Below are positions 43,648-52,717 of a stretch of 64,000 bases of DNA, in pieces. Source of the stretch: Cryobacterium sp. GrIS_2_6 (GTDB taxonomy: Bacteria; Actinomycetota; Actinomycetes; Actinomycetales; Microbacteriaceae); the NCBI RefSeq assembly GCF_035984545.1, contig NZ_JAXCHP010000001.1:2852001-2916000 (forward strand), read 5' to 3'. Under the pieces are notes generated by a model. It did not search any database, was not told the DNA's origin, and saw nothing but the letters and a program-made list of their open reading frames with translations. A program made the translations under genes and the position numbers. The first letter of the stretch is position 1; each line of letters starts with the position of its first letter.

Positions 43648-44592
43648 ATGAACTTCCCCAGAATCGCACGCGCCGCCGGCATCGGCCTCGCTGTTGTCCT
43701 GGCTCTCACGGCCGTCTCGACGACCGTCAATGTGGCACTGAACACCTCGGAACACGCCGACCTCGTGCCGTATGGGAAGAAGGTCGCCATCGACGCCGGC
43801 GACATCAATGTCTACCGCAACGGCGGGACCGGGCCGACGATGGTGCTCCTGAGCGGGTATGGGACGCCGGCACCGGCAATCGACTTCGCCCCGCTCATCC
43901 GCCAGCTGAACGCGTTCAACGTCATCGTGGTCGAGGGCTTCGGCTACGGCTACAGTGACCTGAACGTCAGTGATCGCACCATCGAGAACATCACCCGCGA
44001 GCTGCACGAGGTCCTGGCCAAGCTTCGGGTGGACGAGCCGGTGATCCTGGTCGGCCATTCAATCGGCGGCATCTACGCCCGCTACTACGCGAACGCCTAC
44101 CCGGACGAGGTGATGGCGATCGTTGGCGTCGACCCTACCGCCGCCCTGTCGTCGTCTCTTGATGAGGGCGCACCCTCGACCGTCGAGAGCATGCAGGCCG
44201 CGACCGGGCTCTTCCGCGTGGTCACGACGATCGCACCCGACCTGGTTCAGCCTCCAGGGTCTGCCTATACGGCGGAGGAGCGGCACCGCATCGCCGTGAT
44301 GACCAACTGGAACTACGTCAACGCGTCGGTCTCCGACGAATGGAGCCGCATCGGCGCCAACTCGACCAAAACCGCGATGCAGCCGTTCGCCTCGGACCTG
44401 CCGGTGCTCGAGATCCTCTCGAGCGACAGCGTTCGGACGATGCCCCAATGGTTGCCGAACCACGAGGCCGAACTCGAGAACGTCACGACGCACGAACTCA
44501 ACGTGCTCGAAGGAAGCCACTACTTGCATTGGACGCAGTCCCCGGCGTTCGCTCGGATAATCTCCGACTTCCTTTCCCGTCTCACCCGCTAA
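43648..44592 (+). CDS. membrane-anchored alpha/beta hydrolase
   Basis: 314-aa hydrolase. An N-terminal membrane anchor or signal (AAGIGLAVVLALTAVSTTVNVAL) is followed by the fold: GPTMVLLSGYGTPAPAIDF, the oxyanion region, nucleophile Ser in LVGHSIGG, Asp in VLEILSSD-near residues and His in EGSHYLHW. ATG 43648 has GGAG 7 nt upstream; longer frames run into the divergent regulator. Next gene is 24 nt downstream. Substrate unknown; likely an esterase on the outer face. Confidence 0.87.
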   Translation: MNFPRIARAAGIGLAVVLALTAVSTTVNVALNTSEHADLVPYGKKVAIDAGDINVYRNGGTGPTMVLLSGYGTPAPAIDFAPLIRQLNAFNVIVVEGFGYGYSDLNVSDRTIENITRELHEVLAKLRVDEPVILVGHSIGGIYARYYANAYPDEVMAIVGVDPTAALSSSLDEGAPSTVESMQAATGLFRVVTTIAPDLVQPPGSAYTAEERHRIAVMTNWNYVNASVSDEWSRIGANSTKTAMQPFASDLPVLEILSSDSVRTMPQWLPNHEAELENVTTHELNVLEGSHYLHWTQSPAFARIISDFLSRLTR

Positions 44593-44616
44593 CCCCCCGC
44601 TCACCAGGAGATCGTC

Positions 44617-45903
44617 GTGTCAAAAATCGCCCGCCGAGTCGGCAGCATCACACTCGCCACTACCCTCACTATTACCGCCTTCGCCGCCATAGCGGTCACC
44701 GGGTTGTCCCAATCGAGCGCTGAGACTGCCTCCGCGGCGAGCATCGGGGCGCCACCCCCTCAGCCTGGCGCCGTGCCGCTCCACGGGCAGTTCGTCGTTG
44801 CGGTCATTCTCGGCCGGTCCGGATCCGACACCGCCGACGTTCTCGCGCCATATGACGTTCTGGCCAGTTCACCCGACTTCTTCGTCTACACGATTGCCGC
44901 CTCCGCCGCCCCGGCGGTCGTCGACGGTGGCATGTGGGTCGTGCCGACCCACACTTTTGGTGAGGTGGCGGCTGGTGCTGCACCCACGCCTGACCTGGTC
45001 GTGGTGCCGGCCGTGAACAGTCCGTCGGGGCCCGAGGAGGCCGCGGCGCGCGAGTTCATCGTCAACCAGTACAACGCGGGCGCTCGCATCCTCGGCATTT
45101 GTGCGGGCTCCCGGCTGCTCGCCGCCTCCGGAGTTCTCGATGGGCTTCGCGCGACGTCCCATTGGTCCCGAATCGCCGCGCTCAGAACTTCGAACCCCGA
45201 GGTTTCCTGGGTCACCGGACAGCGCTACGTCCAAGACGGCCGAGTAACGACTACCGGTGGCGTGACCTCCAGCATCCCGGGCTCACTCAAAGTCATCGCC
45301 GACATGGCCGGTGATGCGGAAGCCAACCGGGTCGGCGAATCCGTCGGCTACCCAGGCTTGAAACTAGATGGTCCGACGGCGATGCCCGTCAAAGTCTTTG
45401 GGTTCGAAGACGCTGCCATTCTCATGAACACGGCTTTCCCTTGGGGGCGACCGAGGGTTGCCGTCGAGCTGAAAGATGGCGTCGAGGAGATCGATGCCGC
45501 TGCAATCTTCGAGGTCTATGGATACTCGCAAGGTGCCACCACCTCCGCCCTGTCGGCGAAAGGGTTCGTAACGACCAAGCACGGCCTCGTTGTGAAGACC
45601 TCGATTCTCGATGGCGCGACGACCACGGTGGTTGCCGGCGAACTCGGTGCACCAGGAAGCCCGCAGGGCTTCGACGCCGCCTTCGAACAACTGTCGAGGA
45701 GCAGCAGTTCGTCGGTCGTCCAGTCCGTGTCCAAGATGATCGAGTACCCCCTCGATCGGGTCAGACAGGAGAGGGCACCGCTGATCGCGCAAGCACGTAC
45801 TTCGCTTCTCCTGGTTCTCGGCCTCCTGCTTGCGGTCGGCGTCGGAATGCTGCCCACCATCATCCTCGGCTTCGTCCGACGCCGCATGAGGGCTCGCGCC
45901 TGA
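44617..45903 (+). CDS. DJ-1/PfpI family protein with signal and C-terminal membrane helix
   Basis: 428-aa extracytoplasmic protein. A signal sequence (1-40) precedes a ThiJ/PfpI domain with FVVAVILGRSGSDTADVLAPYDVLA, DLVVVPAVNSP, the nucleophile elbow ILGICAGSRLLAASGVLDGLRATSHW and GGVTSSIPGSLKVIADMAG. A second divergent segment follows; the end has one helix (SLLLVLGLLLAVGVGMLPTIILGF) and a basic tail. GTG 44617 with AGGAG 6 nt before. Co-oriented with the hydrolase. Function unknown; the domain matches the sensor half of the neighbouring GlxA regulator. Confidence 0.85.
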   Translation: MSKIARRVGSITLATTLTITAFAAIAVTGLSQSSAETASAASIGAPPPQPGAVPLHGQFVVAVILGRSGSDTADVLAPYDVLASSPDFFVYTIAASAAPAVVDGGMWVVPTHTFGEVAAGAAPTPDLVVVPAVNSPSGPEEAAAREFIVNQYNAGARILGICAGSRLLAASGVLDGLRATSHWSRIAALRTSNPEVSWVTGQRYVQDGRVTTTGGVTSSIPGSLKVIADMAGDAEANRVGESVGYPGLKLDGPTAMPVKVFGFEDAAILMNTAFPWGRPRVAVELKDGVEEIDAAAIFEVYGYSQGATTSALSAKGFVTTKHGLVVKTSILDGATTTVVAGELGAPGSPQGFDAAFEQLSRSSSSSVVQSVSKMIEYPLDRVRQERAPLIAQARTSLLLVLGLLLAVGVGMLPTIILGFVRRRMRARA

Positions 45904-45906
45904 TAG

Positions 45907-46830
45907 TGCAACGGCGGCTACGACGTGCTGCACTACGACCTCGCCCTTCGTCACGCGCCACCGAGGGACCCCGCGGTACTGGTAGGACGCCTCAGCGGCG
46001 TCGCGACCATCACACTCCGCGCGAAGCAGAACCTGCCGTCGCTCAACTTCGATTTGCGCGGTCTCGACGTCACGTCGGTCCGGGTGGACGGCAAGGCGGC
46101 GGCGCACGGGCTCACCGTCGGTCTGCTGCCGAAGCTCACGGAGGGACAGTCCACAACGATCATCGTCGAGTACGGGGGAAGCACCGGGCGGCCGCTCGAC
46201 ACGACCGGCGCCCTCTATGGATGGGTCACGACTGCGGATGGCGCGATCGTGGTCAACGAACCCGATGGCGCCTCGACCTGGTATCCCGTGAACGACGACC
46301 CGCACGATAAGGCCACGTATTCGTTCCACATCACGGTGCCGGCTGGAAAGGCGGCCGTTGCGAACGGTCTGGCGGCCGGCCCGCCACGGACCAAAGCCGG
46401 GTGGACCACCTGGTCATCGCAGGCGACGGACCCGATGTCCAGTTACCTGTCGACGGCGACGGTCGGTGACTTCACCCTGGCCACCCATACGGGCCCGCGC
46501 GGTCTCCCGATAGTCAGTGGTCCCTGAACTCGGGCACCAATGGTTCGGCGATTCGGTGACGCCATCTGACTGGAAGGACATCTGGCTGAACGAAGGCTGG
46601 GCCACCTACGTCGAATGGCTGCGGGCCGAGCATCAAGGCACTGCGACGATGCCTGCGCAGTTTGCCGACGCGGTGTCATACCTGGACGCGAACAACGGCT
46701 GGACGCTCAACATCGCAGACCCAGGTCGCGATGATCTCTTCGCGGCTCCGGTCTACCTGCGGGGAGCGGCCGACCTGCACGCGTTGCGCGCGAAGGTCGG
46801 CGACAAGGCGTTCTTCGCGGGCGCCGCTTA
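45907..46830 (+). pseudogene. peptidase M1 relic, truncated at both ends and internally deleted
   Basis: Fragments of an actinobacterial M1 aminopeptidase. The first part begins abruptly 4 bases after the DJ-1 stop with NGGYDVLHYDLALRH and runs to [15 protein letters not shown]. The frame then shifts: the next fragment reads [27 protein letters not shown] and ends at [13 protein letters not shown]. About 60-70 residues including the first His of HExxH (now PELGH) are deleted. The zinc site is destroyed. The 3' end is joined to IS4-type transposase sequence. Confidence 0.85.
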
Positions 46831-47608
46831 TATGCCGCCGTCGAAGTCGGCTATTTTCCAGGCGCGTCGACGGCTCGGATTTGAATCGGTGCGGGATCTG
46901 TTTGCCCGAGTCGCGCGGCCCCTGGCCGGGCCGGACACGCCGGGTTCGTGGTTGGCTGGGCGGCGTTTGATGTCCATCGACGGAACGATTCTGGATCTGG
47001 CCGACAGCGTGGTGAATGCAGAGTTCTTTGGCCGGCCGCCAGTCAGCCGTGGCGAGCAATCTGCCTTCCCACAGGCGCGCCTGGTGGCGTTGGCCGAGTG
47101 CGGGACGCATACGATTCTGGATGCGGCGATAGGCCCATGCAGGACGTCGGAAATTGAACTCTCACGGGAGCTCGCCGGGCGCTTCGGGCCGGGCATGCTG
47201 GTCCTGGCCGACCGTGGCTTCCCGGGGCGGCAGTCGACAGCACCGTTGACCGTGCGGGTCGTGGACTACACGATCGACGACGGCCGCGACAATCCCGATG
47301 GCTACCGGTTGCTGACAACGATCCTTGATCCGGGTGAGGCATCTGCGGAAGAGCTCGCGACCGTGTACTCAGAACGGTGGGAGATCGAGTCTGTGTTCGA
47401 TGAGTTGAAAGCGCATCAGCGCGCCCAGCGCATGGTGATGCGGTCCAAGGCCCCGGACCTGGTCAAGCAGGAAATCTGGGGCCACCTCTGCTGCCACTAC
47501 GCGATCCGAACCCTGATGATCGAGGCCGCACAACACGCTCACCGCGACCCCGACCGGGTCTCCTTCGTCGCCGAACTCCGCATCGCCCGCTGCCCCGTAG
47601 CCCCGTAG
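46831..47608 (+). pseudogene. IS4-type transposase relic fused to the M1 fragment
   Basis: Transposase remnant continuing the same frame as the M1 fragment. It lacks the N-terminal about 100 residues and starts at [40 protein letters not shown] (first Asp) and [10 protein letters not shown] (second Asp) are present, but the region after ADRGF is cut, joining [23 protein letters not shown]. Then [17 protein letters not shown] (Glu) and [14 protein letters not shown] follow. The C-terminus dissolves into an 8-bp repeat. Not functional. Confidence 0.85.
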
Positions 47609-47640
47609 CCCCGTAGCCCCGTAGCCCCGTAGCCCCGTAG
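47593..47640. repeat. 8-bp tandem repeat, six copies
   Basis: CCCCGTAG is repeated exactly six times at the 3' edge of the transposase relic; the first copies form its last codons and stop. Confidence 0.9.
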
Positions 47641-47810
47641 CCCAGGGCGATTTTCCCCCCCTCCGCGACCTGACCAAGGGAGGCACACCCGCTTTCGTTT
47701 TCTCGGCCGTCGTTGCCTCCGCGGGGCTAGTGGGCAATAATCGAGCTCACCTGAAAGTATCGTGCGTGTTCAGATTGTTGGCGCGCAGGTGAGTATGAAA
47801 TGGATACGCC
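47609..47810. other. intergenic, no gene seen
   Basis: Apart from the end of the 8-bp repeat it holds only presumed promoter sequence of the GntR gene; base composition is slightly more AT-rich towards 47720-47800. Confidence 0.4.
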
Positions 47811-48512
47811 ATGGTGTCAGTGCAGACAACCGGAGTCACACGCGGTGCGGAGCCAGTTACAGGCGGACAGGCCGCGTTCGTTTATCTTCGGCGCCGCATA
47901 CTGTCGGGTGAGATTCCCGCCCGAGCGGTGCTCCGGGAGCAGTCCTTGGCCGAAGAATTGGGTCTGAGCCGGACCCCGGTTCGCGAGGCCTTGCGTCGCT
48001 TGGACGAAGCCGGTTTCGTTGACTTCACACCCAATCGTGGTGCGACGGTTGCCTCGTGGACTCAGGAACAGGTGCGGGAGACGTATTACCTGCGCGCAGG
48101 CCTGGAGAGTAGAGCTGCCGGTTTGGCTGCCACCCGGATCGGCGATGAAATTCTCGGACAACTAGCTGATCTCATCGTGTCGATGGACGAATTCGTACTC
48201 GCCACTGACGATGAAGGGGTTACCCGGCTTGGCGAGCTCAACGCCGAATTCCATCACATCAGCGTGGCGGCGTCGGGGAATCAGCAGCTGATCCATCTGA
48301 CCGATTCTGTTGGCCGTATCCCGATGATGGCGCAGGTTTTTCGCCGCGATGGTGGGAGATTTCGGGCAGGCAGCAATCATCATCACCGCGACATACTCAC
48401 GGCGCTTCGGACACACGACGCCGTCTGGGCCGAAGCAATGATGCGCGCTCACATTCTCGGCGCTCGGAACGCAATCCTGGATGGGGACAGCACGGATCTC
48501 GACACTGCGTAG
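47811..48512 (+). CDS. GntR family (FadR/FCD subfamily) regulator
   Basis: 233-aa regulator. The winged HTH is VYLRRRILSGEIPARAVLREQSLAEELGLSRTPVREALRRLDEAGFVDFTPNRGATVASW. The FCD domain follows (YYLRAGLESRAAGLAA, NAEFHHISVAASGNQQL, HHRDILTALRTHDAVWAEAMMRAHI), with the Asp/His metal ligands. It probably responds to an organic acid. No catabolic target gene is adjacent; relics surround it, so its operon may have been lost. Confidence 0.9.
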   Translation: MVSVQTTGVTRGAEPVTGGQAAFVYLRRRILSGEIPARAVLREQSLAEELGLSRTPVREALRRLDEAGFVDFTPNRGATVASWTQEQVRETYYLRAGLESRAAGLAATRIGDEILGQLADLIVSMDEFVLATDDEGVTRLGELNAEFHHISVAASGNQQLIHLTDSVGRIPMMAQVFRRDGGRFRAGSNHHHRDILTALRTHDAVWAEAMMRAHILGARNAILDGDSTDLDTA

Positions 48513-48722
48513 TCACACGCGGGCAGGTGTCTGGGGGCGTAGGGCGGCCCGTTGCAGCGGAGATTCCTGCGTCAGTCCTGTCGTTGTTCAGACATGTAGA
48601 AGGATGCCGCTGGTCTCGCCGCGCCTGAGGGTTCAGGGCTGGTCTCGCTCAGTCAGGACCTCAGATGATGAGCTGCGGCAGTGTGATCGTCGGGCATGAC
48701 TGGTAGATGATGTTGGCCGGGT
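48513..48722. other. intergenic, no gene seen
   Basis: No credible ORF or strong hairpin. Base composition is less GC-rich than the backbone. Confidence 0.4.
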
Positions 48723-49124
48723 TTAGTAGACGTCGTCCCAGTGGTCCTCGGTCGACCAGTCTTCGGACGCTGATGCCACTGCACGTGTGACGATGCTTTC
48801 AGTACTGGACACCGAAGCGAGAGAGTTGATGTCGTAGCGAAGGACGGACACGGCGTGGTGCGTCACCGGTTCGTCACCCACAGTATTCTCGGGAATGCTG
48901 ATGAGTTCGCTGCCGGAGGCAAGGAGAAGGCGAATGAGTATTTCGCTACCGTCTGCTGTGTAGGACGGCACCTCTACTACTTCGGATTTGTGCCACTCGC
49001 TGAGCGTTGCGGCGAACTCCAGGAGCGCATCCGCAACGGTATTTGTGGTTAGGAACGTCGTTCCGCAGTAAGACATTCTCTTCACAGTTGCCCCGGTTTC
49101 TGCGCTGCAGCAGCTCGAAAACAT
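48723..49124 (-). CDS. uncharacterised protein A of a divergent paralogue pair
   Basis: 133-aa protein, not recognised. It aligns with the gene at 49258-49689: KRMSYCGTTFLTTNTVADALLEFAATL matches RRITFGGASFLTADRIADSLVSLLVVL, followed by HKS in both, LLLASGSELISIPE versus LLLGPTSAFVAIPE, and acidic aromatic tails (WDDVY versus HEFW). It has no membrane helix or signal. GTG 49085 is a possible later start aligned with the paralogue's ATG 49336. Both sit in the island among relics. Confidence 0.5.
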   Translation of the reverse strand: MFSSCCSAETGATVKRMSYCGTTFLTTNTVADALLEFAATLSEWHKSEVVEVPSYTADGSEILIRLLLASGSELISIPENTVGDEPVTHHAVSVLRYDINSLASVSSTESIVTRAVASASEDWSTEDHWDDVY

Positions 49125-49257
49125 TCGTAATCTTGCCGGGCCCCTTCCATCCCTGTATCCGGCCGACGTGAGTCAGAAGTACACGTTGCCTTGAAATGCG
49201 CGCGAATAGATGTGCATGGTGTTCGGCGAAGTTGCGGAGATCGAAGGAGGCGTTGTT

Positions 49258-49689
49258 GTGAGCCTGCTATCTCATCGATATGCACATCATGTCAACCTGG
49301 TTGCGCATGGACAGATACGAGTTCAGGGTGTACGCATGAGACGAATTACGTTCGGCGGTGCCTCGTTCCTGACGGCAGATCGAATCGCAGACTCCCTCGT
49401 CAGTCTCTTGGTGGTGCTCAACGCCAAACATAAGTCTGCAGTCGCGTTAATCCCAGTGGTGTTGATCGGGGGCGCAGTGGTGACGGCAACACTTCTCCTC
49501 GGGCCGACAAGCGCTTTCGTCGCTATCCCGGAAGAATCCTTCTGGCCTGAACCCGATGCCGCAGACGCCGTTATGCACCTTGAGTTTCTCGGCCAGGCGG
49601 CGTCCACTCCTGGAGAGACCGGGTATTCAGAGACGGTTGCTGTCCCTAGCTACGAATGGGGTGACCCGGACTTGCATGAATTCTGGTGA
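49258..49689 (+). CDS. uncharacterised protein B of a divergent paralogue pair
   Basis: 143-aa protein read from GTG 49258, which has AAGGAGG 7 nt upstream. Internal ATG 49336 aligns with the start region of protein A. The core RRITFGGASFLTADRIADSLVSLL is shared with protein A on the other strand. A hydrophobic stretch (ALIPVVLIGGAVVTATLLLG) replaces the more polar region of A. The tail is acidic and aromatic (YEWGDPDLHEFW). Function unknown; head-to-head arrangement suggests a shared control region. Confidence 0.55.
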   Translation: MSLLSHRYAHHVNLVAHGQIRVQGVRMRRITFGGASFLTADRIADSLVSLLVVLNAKHKSAVALIPVVLIGGAVVTATLLLGPTSAFVAIPEESFWPEPDAADAVMHLEFLGQAASTPGETGYSETVAVPSYEWGDPDLHEFW

Positions 49690-49889
49690 AGCTGGACGTC
49701 AGTAGGGAGAAGATTCACCCCCAAAATGGTCACTCCCAGGAGGCCGGGCGAAGTTCCGGGAGCCGCCGGAGTGATGAACCGCTCGACGAAGCGGAGGGGA
49801 GCCGGGCTCGGTACTGCCAAGGCAGGCGATGCGTCAACAAACGAGCACCACATGCGAGAATCACGGGCAGATTGAGATGAGGAAGCACA

Positions 49890-50155
49890 ATGATCGCCGT
49901 CCGATTGCAGACGCGAACGGGAGAGGATATCGAAGTCCGCGCTTTGTCCGGTTGCGATGGAGGATCATTGACCGCCGCATTGCCACAGACATCGCTCTTT
50001 GCCTGGTTGGCTTCATCGCCAAGAACCACGGCAGTTTTGAAGTGATGGTATTCCTTGACCCGGTGGAGCGCGCCGTCTTCCCGACTCTCGCGGGAGCAAT
50101 GTCGTATTTCGTGAATTCGTCGTCCAACATTCTTGACTGCAACATTTTGCGCTAG
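49890..50155 (+). pseudogene. small hypothetical gene, probably frameshifted
   Basis: ATG 49890 has GAGGAAG just upstream and gives MIAVRLQTRTGEDIEVRALS in one frame, which ends early. A neighbouring frame continues with protein-like sequence LCLVGFIAKNHGSFEVMVFL and VERAVFPTLAGAMSYF to a stop at 50155. The two halves would form an 88-residue protein if one frameshift near 49995-50010 were corrected. Family not recognised. Confidence 0.35.
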
Positions 50156-50159
50156 CGAA

Positions 50160-50544
50160 CTACTTTGGACTTTGAGGCGTGGTGCGCCCAGAAGCCACAA
50201 CCTGCAGCTCCCGCAATATCTGCAGTTGCTGAGTGTTGATCGCCATCAACAGCTCGATCTCTTTTTTCGATTCCACATTCGTGTCGAGATCGTGTTGGGC
50301 CATCACTCCTGCAATAGCGTCCTGACGCTTAGCGGCTATGAGCAAGATTGCACCCTGCAGCCCGGCGAGCATCGACAAAAATAGATTCAGCAGGATATAC
50401 GGGTACGGATCCCACGCCTTCTCCGACAAAGCTGCCCACAAAAGGCCAACTCCCCATTCCGTTCCGCACCACGTCCGCCGCACGCTGGCCTCTGGTCAGG
50501 GAATCCCGATGTTTCTCATGCCACGTCTGGGGTTTGTTGTTCAT
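50160..50544 (-). pseudogene. DUF1003 family gene broken by deletion and frameshift
   Basis: The 5' part in one frame reads RGQRAADVVRNGMGSWPFVGSFV, the first half of a DUF1003 protein. The 3' part in another frame reads AWDPYPYILLNLFLSMLAGL followed by ILLIAAKRQDAIAGVMAQHD and a coiled tail, the second half. The end of the first membrane helix and the loop between them are missing and the frame is shifted near 50445. Confidence 0.8.
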
Positions 50545-51150
50545 GACCCACAGCCTAACTTCAGTCGATATTGGGCTCCGCGTGGTTCCACTGACCGCGT
50601 GCGGCCAACGCCCTTTAAAAGCAACTCACGAAGGACACCACACGAGGGCTCTTGGCCAGTCTGCCGTGCTCGCCCTGCTGGGAGACCTCAAATTCACCGA
50701 TGTCACCGATCGCATCCGCGTAGCGACCGAAACCCTCCACCAAGAACTCATCGACGCGGAAGCGGTCGCTTCATCGACGCCGCCTGTTCGGGCGCATCGG
50801 CGACCGCAGCAGCTTCATTGTGTCCATTGCGAAACTATCGAGCACAAGGCCCACTTTGTCCCGGGGTCCGTTGTCACGGGCGCCCGGTGACGAAGTCTCG
50901 GTGTGCCACGCTCAGTCTGGCGCCCTGCGCGGGCACCGAAGGACGCCTTCAAGCGTCTTCCAAAGAATTCTCTCAGTCCGTCGCAGCGTGCGAGCGTTGC
51001 ACGTATTGAGGCATTGCCAGGTCTTCTATCAGGAACCATGGACTCCGCCACCGTTCGATTTCGTCCCGATCGTGCGCACGCCGTTGGCGCTACGACAACC
51101 CGCATTCGTGCCGCTTGTCCGGCGCTGGCGGCACGGACGACGAGCGGAAT
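50545..51150. other. relic-rich gap
   Basis: Contains the IS256-type fragment described separately (50643-50800). The remainder to 51150 has open frames on both strands, but none resembles a protein. Confidence 0.5.
50643..50800 (+). pseudogene. IS256-type (mutator) transposase N-terminal fragment
   Basis: Residues QSAVLALLGDLKFTDVTDRI and VATETLHQELIDAEA match the usual start of actinobacterial IS256 transposases. The next expected segment (AFIGAAPFERT) appears as FIDAACSGA in another frame, so a frameshift follows. Nothing of the catalytic domain remains. Confidence 0.55.
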
Positions 51151-51191
51151 GGCCCCTTCTGCCCGCTGTGGACTACCGGGCAAAAGGGGCC
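51151..51191. terminator. hairpin terminator of the ferritin-like gene
   Basis: 15-bp stem with one mismatch (51151-51165 with 51177-51191), GGCCCCTTCTGCCCG on one arm. It begins 6 bases past the stop of the minus-strand gene. Confidence 0.8.
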
Positions 51192-51196
51192 GGTTC

Positions 51197-52159
51197 TTAG
51201 TTGGCGCCGCTCGTGTTGATCTTGCCGTTGACGCCCGCCGGGTAGAAACCGCCCGAGCGTACCTTCTTCGGGTTGAGGTAGGCGATGTTGAGCACTTGTC
51301 CGGTGGTGCGGCTGAAGGCCAGCCCGTTGTTGTCCGTTGGAACGAGATTCGCCTTGTCGGCCGTGCCGATGCCCTGGTCGAGATCGGTGGACCCGTCGAG
51401 GCTGTCCCTCGCATCCGAGATCTTCTGCACGCTGGAGTAGATGGCCGGCGTGTTGACGCCGAGGGCATAAAGCGTTGTACGGATGATCCCGGCGTGATAT
51501 GCCTCCACCGCCAGCAGGCCGGCCGCCGCGTCCAGGTAGGTTTTATTGCTGATCAGCGGTGCGGCGCCCTTGTAGGAGGTCACGCCGACGTCCTCAAAGA
51601 TGAAGGCGCCAAACAAGAAGTTGACCTCGTTGGCGTACACGTCGAACTGCTCGGTGCTCCCGATCAGACCGGCGGCGCGGGCCGCTGCGGTGAAGCTGGA
51701 GTCGAGGCTCAGCTTCGGCCGGGACACGGCAGCATTCCCCAGTGCGCTGCGAAGGAAGGCCACGTGGGACTTCTCGTCGGCCGCGATCTCTTCGGCGTAC
51801 TTGCGAATCAGCGGGGTGTCGAAGGAGACGGCACGCCCGCCGGAGACGCTGCCGCGATCGCCGCGACCAGTCGTCATATCGTCGGGCAATCCGGAGCCGG
51901 TAACCGCCCGCAGGTAGAACTCCGCCTCGAGGTACTCAAGGTTCAAGGCGAAGTTGAGGATGGACGAGTCGCTGGGCCCGTCTCCGTTGTCGCCGTCGTC
52001 GTGGCCGCTTTCGCCAGCGAAAGCTGGTTGACCGGCCAGGAGCACCGCCGAACCGACACCGAACCCGGCAACGCCGGCGGCCTGGAAGAAACGCCTCCGA
52101 TCGAGGGGCGATTCTGCGCTCCTGCCGATCGCATGAGTGATGAATTTTTGGTCGAACAT
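51197..52159 (-). CDS. Tat-exported ferritin-like domain protein
   Basis: 320-aa secreted protein. The twin-arginine signal DRRRFFQAAGVAGFGVGSAV with AFA cleavage precedes a ferritin-like four-helix domain (about 60-220; NFALNLEYLEAEFYLRAV, IAADEKSHVAFLRSALG, FIFEDVGVTSYKGAA, LLAVEAYHAGIIRTTLYALG), which places Glu and His for a di-metal site as in the desiccation-related PCC13-62 group. Start ATG 52159 with AGGAGA 6 nt upstream. It is divergent from tatA-tatC, a notable pairing of substrate and transporter. Confidence 0.9.
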   Translation of the reverse strand: MFDQKFITHAIGRSAESPLDRRRFFQAAGVAGFGVGSAVLLAGQPAFAGESGHDDGDNGDGPSDSSILNFALNLEYLEAEFYLRAVTGSGLPDDMTTGRGDRGSVSGGRAVSFDTPLIRKYAEEIAADEKSHVAFLRSALGNAAVSRPKLSLDSSFTAAARAAGLIGSTEQFDVYANEVNFLFGAFIFEDVGVTSYKGAAPLISNKTYLDAAAGLLAVEAYHAGIIRTTLYALGVNTPAIYSSVQKISDARDSLDGSTDLDQGIGTADKANLVPTDNNGLAFSRTTGQVLNIAYLNPKKVRSGGFYPAGVNGKINTSGAN

Positions 52160-52454
52160 CGACTTCTCCTGCCATTGTGGGTCAATGGCGCGGCCGGGAC
52201 CCCCAGTTCGCACCCGTGTCGCGTCGGTGCATCCGTCCTCGCATCACAGTCAGGTAACGGTGACTTCAAAAGGCTAACTGGCGCCCAACGCGTACGGAAG
52301 ATGAGACAACCTCATGATTTCAGAAGATGAAAACTTCATGCTCTTGGGAATCGACTTTGCCTTTTGCTGCAATATAACGCTCCTTCCCCTGACCCGAACG
52401 CGCCTTGACGGTGTAGGTTGCTGAGACATTCTCAGAACTGAGAGGACACACCAT
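52160..52454. promoter_or_regulatory. divergent promoter region between ferritin-like gene and tatA
   Basis: A 295-bp gap serving both genes. It has relatively AT-rich stretches near 52300-52380; GAGAGGA at about 52439 is the tatA ribosome site. No clear operator palindrome was seen. Confidence 0.5.
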
Positions 52455-52712
52455 ATGTTGGGGAATTTGACTGGATGGCATTTCCTGATCATCCTCGCGA
52501 TCATTTTGCTGCTTTTTGGCGCACCCAAACTTCCCGGGCTGGCGCGCAGTGTGGGGCAGTCGATGAAGATCCTCAAGGCTGAGATCAAAACGGAACCAGA
52601 CGTCTACGACACGCCCGTCCCAGACACCTCCGTCCCGGCGCCCGCCCCGCCAGGGCGCAGCGCGCAGAGCGCGACACCGTCGGGCCCGGCCGGGCCGCCT
52701 CCGGCGCCGTAG
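52455..52712 (+). CDS. tatA: Sec-independent protein translocase subunit TatA
   Basis: 85-aa pore-forming Tat subunit. An N-terminal helix (GWHFLIILAIILLLF) leads to the FGAPKLPGLARSVGQSMKILKAEI amphipathic helix with the typical F-G hinge. The tail is Pro/Ala-rich. GAGAGGA precedes ATG 52455. tatC follows 5 nt downstream. It probably belongs to a second, dedicated Tat system, since the housekeeping tat genes are usually elsewhere on actinobacterial chromosomes. Confidence 0.93.
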   Translation: MLGNLTGWHFLIILAIILLLFGAPKLPGLARSVGQSMKILKAEIKTEPDVYDTPVPDTSVPAPAPPGRSAQSATPSGPAGPPPAP

Positions 52713-52717
52713 GCATC

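Noticed and set aside
47593..47640. Regular short repeats that might suggest a CRISPR array
   Set aside because: The unit is 8 bp and contiguous, with no spacers. The same holds for the 9-bp arrays at 16363 and 41263. No cas genes are present.
50820..51200. Open frames on both strands before the ferritin-like gene
   Set aside because: None shows protein-like composition, a ribosome site or a known motif, and they overlap a clear terminator.
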